In this document: positions 24,486-32,641 of the stretch, piece by piece | Numbering within the stretch: position 1 is the first letter of the stretch | Layout: each line of letters starts with the position of its first letter | Assembly: GCF_005938655.1 (NCBI RefSeq) | Contig: NZ_VCQT01000024.1 | Span: forward strand, 1 to 41,480 | Direction of reading: 5' to 3' | Source: Alloalcanivorax gelatiniphagus | Lineage (GTDB): Bacteria; Pseudomonadota; Gammaproteobacteria; Pseudomonadales; Alcanivoracaceae | DNA length: 41,480 nt | The notes under the pieces: model-generated | What the model was told of the DNA's origin: nothing | Databases searched by the model: none | What the model saw: only the letters and a program-made list of their open reading frames with translations | Position numbers and translations under genes: made by a program

Positions 24486-25103
24486 CTACTGCCCATACCG
24501 CTTGGCGGTTTCCAAAAACGTCAGCTCCTCGGCGCTGCTTTCCCGCCCCAGCGCCTGGTTGCGGTGGGGAAAACGTCCAAACCGGCGGATAATGTCCCGG
24601 TGCTCTTCGGCGAAGCGCAGGTTTTCCTCGATGTGCGGCCGCAGGGCCTCCGGCACCCGCTCGCACAGGTCCCGGTAACAGCCCACCGCCCGATTCTGCA
24701 GGTCCTCGTCCTCGGCGTGCATCAGCGGCATATAGAAAAACACCTGGCCGGGCCAGTCCAGGCGCCGCTCCTGGCCGGTGGAGAGCCCTTCCAGACACAG
24801 GGTGGCGGCGCGATGGTCGCCGGCGAAGGCGTCGGCACTGCCCCGGTAAATATTGCGGGTGAACTGATCCAGCAGCAGGATCAGCGCCAGCCGCGAGCCG
24901 GCCTCCCGTTCCCAATCCACCAGTTCCCGCTCCAGGGCGGCCCGCACCCGGTCGCCGAAGCGCGCTTCGATGTCCGCGTCCCGGGCCGGGCTGCTCTGGA
25001 ACCAGCCCCGGGTGATTCCCGCCGGCGGCCAGCCGTGTTCGTCCCGTTCCTCACCGAACCAAAACGTCAGAATGTCCTCATGGGGCGCGTGCAGATCCAT
25101 CAT
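24486..25103 (-). CDS. DUF924 family protein
   Basis: A 205-residue, soluble, all-helical protein. The family features are the N-terminal LTFWFGEE, the central LALILLLDQFTRNIYRGSAD and AFAGDHRAATLC, QVFFYMPLMHAEDEDLQNRA and the terminal FGRFPHRNQALGRESSAEE. The fold is tetratricopeptide-like; the biochemical function is unknown. ATG 25103 has GGAG seven bases upstream (a second ATG follows directly). It lies 18 bp downstream of tesA on the same strand, so the two are likely cotranscribed. Confidence 0.88.
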   Translation of the reverse strand: MMDLHAPHEDILTFWFGEERDEHGWPPAGITRGWFQSSPARDADIEARFGDRVRAALERELVDWEREAGSRLALILLLDQFTRNIYRGSADAFAGDHRAATLCLEGLSTGQERRLDWPGQVFFYMPLMHAEDEDLQNRAVGCYRDLCERVPEALRPHIEENLRFAEEHRDIIRRFGRFPHRNQALGRESSAEELTFLETAKRYGQ

Positions 25104-25121
25104 GGTCGGTCTCCGTGGGGG

Positions 25122-25733
25122 TTAGCGGCAGCTCGCCGGCAGCGCCGGCTCGATCACCGGCCAGGCATTGTCCAGCAGAGTCGGCTGGGCGGCCACGGTG
25201 GGGTGAATACCATCATCCTGCAACTGGCCGGCCTCCACCACTCCGTCCAGCAGGAACGGCAGCAGCGGCGTATCGCCCTGCTCGGCGGCATCGCGGAACG
25301 CCTGCTCGAAGCGTTCGGTGTAGGCGCGGCCGTAATTGGGCGGAATGCGCATGCCCAGCAGCACCGGCTCGGCGCCGGCTTCACGGCTGATCCGTATCAT
25401 GGTGGCCAGGTTGTCCGTCAGCCGGGGTGGCGGCAGACCGCGCAGGCCGTCGTTGCCGCCCAGCTCGATCACCACGGTGTCCGGGTGGTGCCGTTCCAGC
25501 AGGGCCGGCAGCCGCACCCGGCCGCCGTCGCTGGTGTCGCCGCTCACCGAGGCGTTGATCACCGGCAGGCCGGAACATTGCGTCTCCAGGCGCTGTCGGA
25601 GAAGCTGTACCCACCCCTCCGACTCGTCGATGCCATAGGCCGCGCTGATGCTGTCACCCAGCACCAGCACGCCCTCGGCGCGCACGGCGGCGGGCACAAT
25701 CAAACACAATACGATCAGCAGGCGTCCCCACAT
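25122..25733 (-). CDS. tesA: Multifunctional acyl-CoA thioesterase I / lysophospholipase L1 (TesA)
   Basis: A periplasmic SGNH hydrolase of 203 residues. The signal peptide MWGRLLIVLCLIVPAAVRAE is cut probably before EGVLVLG. Block I is GDSIS with nucleophile Ser28, block II Gly is in NASVSGDTSDGG, block III Asn is in ELGGNDGLRG, and block V has the Asp/His pair in DDGIHPT. TesA cleaves long-chain acyl thioesters and esters. ATG 25733 lies immediately back to back with the ybbA ATG on the other strand (CATATG), so its ribosome site GGAG and promoter lie inside ybbA. A TTG at 25766 is in frame but would precede the signal peptide with polar residues. Confidence 0.93.
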   Translation of the reverse strand: MWGRLLIVLCLIVPAAVRAEGVLVLGDSISAAYGIDESEGWVQLLRQRLETQCSGLPVINASVSGDTSDGGRVRLPALLERHHPDTVVIELGGNDGLRGLPPPRLTDNLATMIRISREAGAEPVLLGMRIPPNYGRAYTERFEQAFRDAAEQGDTPLLPFLLDGVVEAGQLQDDGIHPTVAAQPTLLDNAWPVIEPALPASCR

Positions 25734-26408
25734 ATGGTTTCCACTCCGGTACTCGACGCGCGTCAACTTAGCAAAACGGTCCCCGCGCCGGAAGGCACGC
25801 TGACCCTCCTGGATGATATCAACCTGACGCTGAACCCCGGTGATAGTTTGGCCATCACCGGGCCATCCGGTTCCGGAAAATCCACTTTACTGGGCCTGCT
25901 GGCCGGTCTCGACGTGCCCAGCGGCGGCGAGGTACGCCTGCGTGGCGAGCCGTTCAGCGCCCTGGATGAAGATGGCCGCGCCGCCCTGCGCGGGCGCTAT
26001 TGCAGCTTCGTGTTCCAGGCCTTCCATCTGGTCGCCGACCTGAATGCCCTGGAAAACGTGATGCTGCCGCTGGAGATCGCCGGCGCCGACGGCGCCCGGG
26101 AGCGCGCCCGGCACTGGCTGGAGCGGGTCGGCCTGGGGCACCGGGAACGGCACTTCCCGGCCCAGTTATCCGGCGGCGAACAACAGCGGGTGGCCCTGGC
26201 CCGGGCCTTCGCGGTGGAGCCGGACCTGCTGTTCGCCGACGAACCCACCGGCAGCCTGGACCGGGCCAACGGCGACCAGGTGGCGCGCCTGCTGTTCGAC
26301 CTGAACCGGGACCACGGCACCGCCCTGGTGCTGGTCACCCACGATCCGGCCCTGGCCGCCCACTGTGCCCATCACCAGGAACTGGTGGAGGGGCGTCTGA
26401 GTGCGTGA
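25734..26408 (+). CDS. ybbA: ABC transporter ATPase YbbA
   Basis: A 224-residue ABC ATPase of the LolD/MacB group. Walker A is GPSGSGKST, Q-loop VFQAFHLVADLNALENV, signature LSGGEQQRVALARAF, Walker B LLFADEPTGSLD and H-loop VTHD. It pairs with the downstream permease, with which it overlaps by 8 bp (GTG start inside the stop region). The tesA-ybbA-ybbP arrangement is conserved in gammaproteobacteria and suggests a role in lipid or envelope traffic, but the substrate is not known. Its ATG directly abuts the tesA ATG. Confidence 0.93.
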   Translation: MVSTPVLDARQLSKTVPAPEGTLTLLDDINLTLNPGDSLAITGPSGSGKSTLLGLLAGLDVPSGGEVRLRGEPFSALDEDGRAALRGRYCSFVFQAFHLVADLNALENVMLPLEIAGADGARERARHWLERVGLGHRERHFPAQLSGGEQQRVALARAFAVEPDLLFADEPTGSLDRANGDQVARLLFDLNRDHGTALVLVTHDPALAAHCAHHQELVEGRLSA

Positions 26409-28851
26409 CCCGCGATTGTTGCTGCGACCCTGGCGCTCCGGCGCGTTCCGCATTCAGGCCCTGGCCCTGCTGGTGGCGTCCCTGGCCATCGCCGCGGTGG
26501 TGTTGCTGCGCGGGGAGCTGGAGCAGCGCTTCGCCCAGCGCACCGCCGAGGCGATCGGCGGCGATCTGATTCTGGAAGGCAGCCAGCCCGCCAGCGAACA
26601 GCAGATCGCTCTGCTCGGCGATCGCCCCCGTTCGGCGATCAGCCGCTTCTCCACGGTGCTGGTGCGCGACGACACCTTCGTGCTGGTCAGCGTCAAGGCG
26701 GTGGACGACGGCTATCCGCTGTTCGGCCAGGTGCAGGTCAGCGACCGACGCTTCGGCGACGGGGTGGCGGTGGATCACGGCCCGCCGCCGGGCCAGGTGT
26801 GGCTGGCCGGTACCGCCCTGGACCGGCTCGGCCAGCAGCCCGGTGAGTTCGTCACCGTGGGCGAACGGGCCTTGCTGGTGAGCAAGGTGCTGGTCCGTGA
26901 ACCGGACCAGGGCGCCGGCTTCTACAGCATGAACCCGCGCCTGATGATGAACCTGGCGGACGTGGACTCCACCGGCGTGCTCGGCCCCGGCACCCGGGTG
27001 CGCCACGAACTGCGCATCGCCGCCCCCGGCGACCAGCTGGCGCCACTGGAAGCGGCGCTGCGCCCGACCCTGGCGGTGAATCAGGAGATCGACAGCCGCG
27101 AGGACGCCGGCCTGCGCTCCATGGGACCGCTGCGCCAACTTACCCTGTGGGGCCAGCTGGCGGTGATGATGGTGGTGCTGCTGTGCGGCGGCGCCATCTA
27201 TCTGGCCGCCGGCGTGCGCGGCGCCGAGCAGGCCGGCCGCTGCGCGGTGATGAAAACCTTTGGCGCCAGCCGCCGCCGCATCCTCACCCAGGTGCTGGGC
27301 CGCGAGCTGCTGGCCCTGCTGCCGTCGCTGCTGCTGGGCCTGGCCCTGGCGGCGTTGTCCTTTGCCCTGCTGCGCCAGTGGCTGGGTGAGGAACTGTCCT
27401 GGCGGCCGCCCTGGCACACCTGGCTGCTGCTGGCGCTGGCGCCGGTGGTGATCTGGGGCGGCTTCGCCCTGCCCCGCCTGTGGCGGCTGGCCCATCTGCC
27501 GGCCCGGGCGGTTCTCGGCGACCGGCCGGAGGCGCCCAGCGCCCGCGCCGGCCTCAACCTGGTGGGCGCCCTGGCGGCGCCGGTGCTGGTGGCGATGATG
27601 CTGTCCGGGTCGCTGGCCGACCTGGGGCAACTGCTGGCGCTGATGGTGGCGGTGGCGGTGGGCCTGCCGCTGCTGCTGTGGGCCCCGCTGCGGCTGGCCG
27701 ACCGGGCCGGGCAGCGCTGGCCACTGAGCGCCCGGCTGGCGTTGCGCCGGCTGTCGCGGCGGCCGCTCACCACCCTGCCGATGCTGGCCGCCATGGTGCT
27801 GGCCCTGTCGATCATGTCGCTGGCCACCCAGGTGGGCCAGCAATTGCTGGCCGACTGGCGGGACCGGCTGCCGGACGACGCCCCCAACTATTTCGTGCTT
27901 AATCTGTTCGACCAGGACCTGGACGACTTCCGCGCCTGGCTGGACCGGCACCACGCCCGGGTGCCCGGCTTCTATCCGGTGGTGCGGGGCCGCCTCACCG
28001 CCATCAACGGTGAGCCGGTGCGCCGGGCGGTGACCAAGGAAGAACAGCAGGAGGACCAGGGCCAGCGGGCGCTCAACCGGGACCTGTCGCTCACCGAGGC
28101 GGAGCGCCTGCCGGACAGCAACCGCACCCTGGAGGGCCGCTGGGTGGGCGACCGGCCCGGCCAGGTGTCGGTGGAATCGGAGCTGGCCGAAGCCCTGGAT
28201 CTGACCGTGGGCGATACCCTCACCTTCACCGCCCAGGCCGGCGACCTGCAGGCCACCGTGGTGGGCCTGCGCGAGGTGGACTGGGAAAGCTTCGAGCCCA
28301 ACTTCTACTTTATGTTCAGCCCCGGCACCCTGGACGGCCAGAGCCGCTACTGGCTGACCAGCTTTTATCTGGACGAGGACCAGGCCGGGGAACTGGCCGA
28401 TCTGGTGCGCCGCTTTCCACAGATCACCTTGCTGGACGTGAATGCCCTGCTCGACCAGGCCCAGGGCCTGATCGCCCAGGCCAGCCGCGCGGCCCTGGCC
28501 CTGGCGGCGCTGCTGCTGGCCGCCAGCATTCTGGTACTGGCCGCCGCCTGGCTGGCCGCCGGCCAGCAACGGCGCCGGGACGAAGCCCTGCTGCGGGTGC
28601 TGGGGGCACGCAGTGCGCTGCTGCGTCGGGTGGCGGTGCTGGAGCAGTTACTGCTACTGGGCGGCGCCGCCCTGTTCGCCCATTTGCTGCATCTGGCGGC
28701 GCTGGTGCCCCTGGGGATCAAGCTGTTCGACGGCGACATGCCCCTGTCCGCCTGGATTCTGCTGCCCTGGGCGGTGGTGCTGCCGCTGCTGGCGCTGGAG
28801 GCCCTGCGCCCCCGTGGCCGGGACGCGCCGCTGGCGCGGCTGGCGGGGTGA
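26401..28851 (+). CDS. ybbP: ABC transporter permease YbbP (FtsX-like, MacB-type)
   Basis: An 816-residue permease of the ABC3/FtsX-like class. The first transmembrane helix is near residue 20 (IQALALLVASLAIAAVVLLR), followed by a periplasmic domain, then helices near 250-380 (first FtsX unit), a pair near 390-430, another helix near 465 (MLAAMVLALSIMSLA), a second periplasmic domain (about 490-680), and three C-terminal helices (ALALAALLLAASILVLAAAW and following). This two-unit layout is that of YbbP, a mechanotransmission-type transporter rather than a channel. The GTG start at 26401 has GGAGGGG eight bases ahead and overlaps the ybbA stop. Confidence 0.92.
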   Translation: MRDPRLLLRPWRSGAFRIQALALLVASLAIAAVVLLRGELEQRFAQRTAEAIGGDLILEGSQPASEQQIALLGDRPRSAISRFSTVLVRDDTFVLVSVKAVDDGYPLFGQVQVSDRRFGDGVAVDHGPPPGQVWLAGTALDRLGQQPGEFVTVGERALLVSKVLVREPDQGAGFYSMNPRLMMNLADVDSTGVLGPGTRVRHELRIAAPGDQLAPLEAALRPTLAVNQEIDSREDAGLRSMGPLRQLTLWGQLAVMMVVLLCGGAIYLAAGVRGAEQAGRCAVMKTFGASRRRILTQVLGRELLALLPSLLLGLALAALSFALLRQWLGEELSWRPPWHTWLLLALAPVVIWGGFALPRLWRLAHLPARAVLGDRPEAPSARAGLNLVGALAAPVLVAMMLSGSLADLGQLLALMVAVAVGLPLLLWAPLRLADRAGQRWPLSARLALRRLSRRPLTTLPMLAAMVLALSIMSLATQVGQQLLADWRDRLPDDAPNYFVLNLFDQDLDDFRAWLDRHHARVPGFYPVVRGRLTAINGEPVRRAVTKEEQQEDQGQRALNRDLSLTEAERLPDSNRTLEGRWVGDRPGQVSVESELAEALDLTVGDTLTFTAQAGDLQATVVGLREVDWESFEPNFYFMFSPGTLDGQSRYWLTSFYLDEDQAGELADLVRRFPQITLLDVNALLDQAQGLIAQASRAALALAALLLAASILVLAAAWLAAGQQRRRDEALLRVLGARSALLRRVAVLEQLLLLGGAALFAHLLHLAALVPLGIKLFDGDMPLSAWILLPWAVVLPLLALEALRPRGRDAPLARLAG

Positions 28852-28858
28852 TTCTTGG

Positions 28859-28917
28859 GTATCGCGGCTGAAGCCGCTCCTACAGGGTCCGTGTAGGAGC
28901 GACTTCAGTCGCGATAC
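28859..28917. repeat. Paired REP-like hairpin, copy 5 (hybrid of two core variants)
   Basis: The left arm (28859-28884) carries the CGGCTGAAGCCG core and the right arm (28892-28917) carries the other variant, CGACTTCAGTCG. Arms otherwise match as inverted repeats over 26 bp. The element lies between the convergent stops of ybbP (7 bp) and the MFS pump (4 bp). Confidence 0.9.
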
Positions 28918-28921
28918 CGCC

Positions 28922-30115
28922 TCACAACCGGTTAGCGATCCGCTCCCCGGCGATCAGCCGGAACGACAGCAACGCCGCCAGGGCGCTGGCCGCCATCAAC
29001 GCGGCCATGGGCAGCGGCGTGCCGTCGTGGATCATGCCCAGGGCGGTGCCGATCAGGCCGGCGAGCAGGAACTGCAGACAGCCATTGAGGCCGGTGGCGG
29101 CGCCGCTGTCCTTGTCGAAATAGGCCAGGAAGCTGGCCATGGCATTGGGAATCCCCAGCGCCGCCATCCCCGCCACCAGCATGATCAGCGGCACCGTGGT
29201 CCACAGGGTCAGCTGGCCCAGCAGGGTCAGGGTCAGCAGCAGCGCCGCCGACAGACACTGGATCGTCACCGCCACACCGAGAATGGTGACGCTCTCGTAG
29301 CGCCGTAGCAGCAACACATTGACCCGGTTGAGGGTGAGCATGGTCACCACGTTGGCGCCGAAGTACAGCGGGAAGGCGGTCTCGCCCACGTCGAAATACT
29401 CGATGTAGAGAAAGGCGGCGTCGGTGATGAAGGTGAACATGGCGGAGAACGCCAGCCCGTTGGCGAGGATAAAACCCATCGCCTTGCGCTGGCGCAGCAC
29501 CCGCCCGTAGGCGGCGAACATGCGGTGCCGCAGGGGCTCCACCGCCACCTGGGGGGTCACCGACGGCAGACCGAATCTGAGAATCAGGCCCACCACCACC
29601 GCGTAGGCGGCCAGCATCACGAAGATGCTCTGCCAGCCGGCCAGCTTCAGCAGGGCGGCGCCGATGGCCGGCGCCAGCAACGGCGCGATCAGCAGCACCA
29701 GCCCCACCGAGGTGAGCACCCGGGCGGCTTCGCGGCCGTTGAAATGGTCCCGTACCGAGGCCGCCGCGATCACCACCGTGGCGCCGCCGCCCAGGGCCTG
29801 CACCACGCGCAGCAGGTACAGCTGCTCGACACTTTTGCAAACGGTGATCGCCAGGCTGGCCAGCAGGAACACCACCAGCCCCACATAGGCCACCGGCTTG
29901 CGGCCGAAGTGGTCGGACAGGGGCCCGCCCAACCACTGGCCGGCGGCCACCCCGATCACATAGAGGCTCACCGACAGCTCCACCCGGTGCACGGCAACGC
30001 CAAAGTCGTTGGCCATGGTCGGCAAGGCGGGCAAATAGGTATCAATGGCCAGCGGCCCGAGGGCCACCAGCCCGCCCAGCAGAATCGCCAGGCGCAGGGG
30101 AGAAATCGCGGACAT
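28922..30115 (-). CDS. Bcr/CflA-type multidrug MFS transporter
   Basis: A 397-residue, 12-helix major facilitator, the usual length of Bcr. The first helix carries LGPLAIDTYLPALPTMA, the motif of the DHA1 Bcr/CflA group. The loop 2-3 motif A is GGPLSDHFGRKPV, and motif C-like residues are in LLIAPLLAPAIGAAL. This family exports drugs such as bicyclomycin and chloramphenicol, or sulfonamides, in exchange for protons. ATG 30115 is chosen because the first helix follows directly; the frame stays open 74 codons upstream, overlapping the divergent antiporter promoter, without family resemblance. The gap to the antiporter start is 162 bp. Confidence 0.9.
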   Translation of the reverse strand: MSAISPLRLAILLGGLVALGPLAIDTYLPALPTMANDFGVAVHRVELSVSLYVIGVAAGQWLGGPLSDHFGRKPVAYVGLVVFLLASLAITVCKSVEQLYLLRVVQALGGGATVVIAAASVRDHFNGREAARVLTSVGLVLLIAPLLAPAIGAALLKLAGWQSIFVMLAAYAVVVGLILRFGLPSVTPQVAVEPLRHRMFAAYGRVLRQRKAMGFILANGLAFSAMFTFITDAAFLYIEYFDVGETAFPLYFGANVVTMLTLNRVNVLLLRRYESVTILGVAVTIQCLSAALLLTLTLLGQLTLWTTVPLIMLVAGMAALGIPNAMASFLAYFDKDSGAATGLNGCLQFLLAGLIGTALGMIHDGTPLPMAALMAASALAALLSFRLIAGERIANRL

Positions 30116-30277
30116 TAAAGGGTCCCGGGAAACACGAAAGAGTAAAGGGGCAAGGGTACCATTCGGCGGCGCGGGGCGCGCTATCAGAATGGCTGGGCGC
30201 CCTGCCCCCAACGTATATTTCTTGCGGCCTATCGGATTCGCTGGGACCATAGCCGCTCGCTCGTGACAAGGAAGCCC

Positions 30278-32098
30278 ATGGAACTGTCTCTCCCCTTTCA
30301 GCTTGCCGTGATCACCGTGGTGGCCTTTCTTTGCCAATGGGCCTCATGGCGGATCAAGCTGCCGGCGATTCTGCCCCTGCTGATCTCCGGCCTGCTGCTT
30401 GGCTCGGTGACCGGTCTGATTCAGCCCCGCGATCTGTTCGGCGACCTGTTGTTGCCCGGCGTGTCCCTGGCGGTGTCCATCATTCTGTTCGAGGGCGCCC
30501 TGACCCTGCGCTTCGATGAGATTCGCGGGCTGGAAAAAACCGTGCGCCGGCTGGTGACCTGGGGCGCGCTGGTGACCTGGGGCGTGGTGACCCTGTCCGC
30601 CTGGGGCCTGCTGGAGATGCCGTTCGGCCTGGCGCTGCTGTTCGGCGCCCTGGTGGTGGTCACCGGCCCCACCGTGATCGTGCCGCTGCTGCGCAGCGTG
30701 CGCCCCAAGGCCAACGTGGCGCGGCTGTTGCGCTGGGAAGGCATCGTTATCGATCCGCTGGGCGCGATTCTGGCGGTACTGGCCTATGAGCTGGTGGTGG
30801 CCACCGGTCAGCAGGGCGCCCTGCTCCATGGTCTGTGGCTGTTCTTCCAGGCCATCGCCGTGGGCACCGCCATCGGCGCGGTGGTGGCCTTCGTGCTCAG
30901 CTTCCTGCTGTCGCGGCAGCTGGTGCCGGAATACCTGCGCAGCTTTCTGGTGCTGTCCATGGTGATCGGCTCCTTCGTGCTGGCCAACGGCATCAGCGAG
31001 GAATCCGGGCTGGTGGCGGTGACCGTGGCCGGCATCGTGCTGGCCAACCGCAAGGGGGTACGCACCGACGACATCCTGCACTTCAAGGAAAACCTGTCGG
31101 TGATGCTGATCTCGGTGCTGTTCATCGTGCTGGCCGCGCGCCTGGAGATGGACCAGCTGCTGAGCCTGGGCGCCACCGCCCTGCTGGTGCTGGCGATTAT
31201 CCAGCTGGTGGCGCGGCCGCTGTCGGTGTGGGTGTCGACCCTGGGCAGCAGCCTGAACTGGCGGGAAAAGGCCCTGCTCGCCTGGATCGCCCCGCGCGGC
31301 ATCGTGGCGGCGGCGGTGTCCGCCCTGTTCGCCCAGCGGCTGCAGGAAAACGGCGTGGAAGGCGCCGACCTGCTGGTGCCGCTCACCTTCATGGTGATCA
31401 TCGGCACCGTCGCCCTGCAGAGCGTGACCGCCCGGCCCCTGGCCCGCTTGCTGAAGGTGGCGGAGCCGGGCCCGCGCGGTTTCCTGATTATCGGCGCCAA
31501 CCCGGTGGCCAGGGCGGTGGGCGCCGCACTCAACGAGAACAACTTCCCGGTGATTCTGATCGACTCCAGCTGGGAGAGCATCCGCGCCGCGCGCATGGAG
31601 GGCCTGGGTACTTTCTATGGCAACCCGGTTTCCAGCCACGCGGATCAGCATCTGGATCTGGTCGGCTACGGCAAGCTGCTGGGGCTGAGCCCGCGCCGGG
31701 AGCTGAATACCATGGCGACCATGCGCTACCGGCTGGAATTCGGTGAAGCCAACGTCTACAGCCTGCCCTGGGTCAGCGAGAAGGAAGACAAACACGAGGT
31801 GGCCGCCCATCACCGTGGCGCCACCCTGTTCAGCAGCGAGGCCAGCTATGCGCGGCTCGCCAGCCTGATCAGCCAGGGCGCGGAAATCCGCCGCACCCGG
31901 ATCACCGATGAATTCAGCTTCGAGGCCTATCTGAAGGTGGAGGACCGGCAGGTGATGCCGCTGTTCGCCATCGATACCCGGGACCGGGTGCAGGTGTTCA
32001 CCGCCGAGCAGCAGCCGGAACCCAAGGCCGGCTGGTCGGTGATCGGCCTGATCAAGGAAGAGGAAACGGAGAAGACCGAGGCGGCGGCGCGCGAGTGA
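30278..32098 (+). CDS. Na+/H+ (cation:proton) antiporter, NhaP/CPA1 type
   Basis: A 606-residue inner-membrane antiporter. Residues about 1-395 are 12-13 helices. They contain FEGALTLRFDEI, ALVVVTGPTVIVPLLRSVRP, EGIVIDPLGAILAVL with the conserved Asp of the ion-binding ND/DP motif, and WIAPRGIVAAAVSALFA. Residues about 405-480 are a Rossmann-like RCK domain (FLIIGANPVARAVGAALNEN), which would bind a nucleotide or sense ions; its glycine motif GANPVA is degenerate. A C-terminal cytoplasmic region follows. It exports Na+ (or K+) in exchange for protons, as expected in a marine bacterium. AAGGA lies five bases before ATG 30278; a GTG five codons upstream is less likely. Confidence 0.88.
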   Translation: MELSLPFQLAVITVVAFLCQWASWRIKLPAILPLLISGLLLGSVTGLIQPRDLFGDLLLPGVSLAVSIILFEGALTLRFDEIRGLEKTVRRLVTWGALVTWGVVTLSAWGLLEMPFGLALLFGALVVVTGPTVIVPLLRSVRPKANVARLLRWEGIVIDPLGAILAVLAYELVVATGQQGALLHGLWLFFQAIAVGTAIGAVVAFVLSFLLSRQLVPEYLRSFLVLSMVIGSFVLANGISEESGLVAVTVAGIVLANRKGVRTDDILHFKENLSVMLISVLFIVLAARLEMDQLLSLGATALLVLAIIQLVARPLSVWVSTLGSSLNWREKALLAWIAPRGIVAAAVSALFAQRLQENGVEGADLLVPLTFMVIIGTVALQSVTARPLARLLKVAEPGPRGFLIIGANPVARAVGAALNENNFPVILIDSSWESIRAARMEGLGTFYGNPVSSHADQHLDLVGYGKLLGLSPRRELNTMATMRYRLEFGEANVYSLPWVSEKEDKHEVAAHHRGATLFSSEASYARLASLISQGAEIRRTRITDEFSFEAYLKVEDRQVMPLFAIDTRDRVQVFTAEQQPEPKAGWSVIGLIKEEETEKTEAAARE

Positions 32099-32120
32099 CG
32101 CGGCCGGGTCGCGGCTGGAT

Positions 32121-32179
32121 CGCGGCTGAAGCCGCTCCTACATCCAAGGTAGCCATGTAGGAGCGGCTTTCAGCCAGCG
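32121..32179. repeat. Paired REP-like hairpin, copy 6, overlapping the MerR gene end
   Basis: The left arm CGCGGCTGAAGCCGCTCCTA plus CAT (32121-32143) is inverted at 32155-32179, where an extra T interrupts the core (GGCTTTCAGCC) and the end is degenerate. A partial extra half (GGGTCGCGGCTGG) lies just upstream at 32106-32118. The right arm overlaps the last codons of the MerR gene, whose TGA stop (32172-32170) is the TGA of the element's core. Confidence 0.85.
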
Positions 32180-32577
32180 TTAAACGAATCAATCAACCCG
32201 CACACGCGGCCATCCTCCAGCCGGCAATCCGGGGCGTCTTCCCAGGCCGCCATGGCGGCGCGCATGCGGTCGCTGAGGCCGCGCAATTCCCGGATGCGCG
32301 CTTCCACCTCATCCAGCCGCGTCTCGATCAGGGCCCGCACCCGTGGGCACGGCGTGGCGCCGCTTTCCGATTCCTCGATCAACTCGCGCACATCCCCCAG
32401 GGTGAAGCCCAGCCCCCGGGCCTTCAACGCGAAACGCAGCCGGCGCAGGTCGTCGCCGCCGTAGCGGCGGTAGCCATTGGCCGCGTCCCGCTGGGGGCGC
32501 AGCAGGCCCAGTTCGGTGTAATGGCGAACGGTTTCGGCGGTGGTGTCGGCCCGCCGGGCCAGATCGGTGACGCGCAT
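32170..32577 (-). CDS. MerR-family metal-type regulator
   Basis: A 135-residue MerR protein. The winged helix MRVTDLARRADTTAETVRHY with TELGLLRPQRDAANGYRRYG is canonical, followed by a dimerisation helix (about 80-112). Cysteines at 77, 118 and 126 match the positions of the metal-binding triad of MerR, ZntR and CadR proteins. Cys77 (serine in CueR-type sensors) favours a divalent metal such as Zn, Cd, Pb or Hg. No efflux pump or metal gene is adjacent, so the target is elsewhere or lost. GGGAGG precedes ATG 32577. The stop lies inside a REP element, so the last residues may not be original. Confidence 0.87.
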   Translation of the reverse strand: MRVTDLARRADTTAETVRHYTELGLLRPQRDAANGYRRYGGDDLRRLRFALKARGLGFTLGDVRELIEESESGATPCPRVRALIETRLDEVEARIRELRGLSDRMRAAMAAWEDAPDCRLEDGRVCGLIDSFNAG

Positions 32578-32641
32578 GGGGCCTCCCGGTGATGGTGAAA
32601 CCGTAAGTGGTAGCAACGGGCGGTTATTGTAGCACCGGTAC

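Noticed and set aside
26335-28569. A 744-codon minus-strand frame over ybbP
   Set aside because: Low-complexity Gln/Gly/His-rich text antisense to a conserved permease.
30344-31813. A 489-codon minus-strand frame over the antiporter
   Set aside because: Antisense shadow; the plus strand has conserved antiporter motifs.
7947-32179. The repeated paired hairpins read as a CRISPR array
   Set aside because: Copies are scattered singly over 24 kb between unrelated genes, not clustered with regular spacers.
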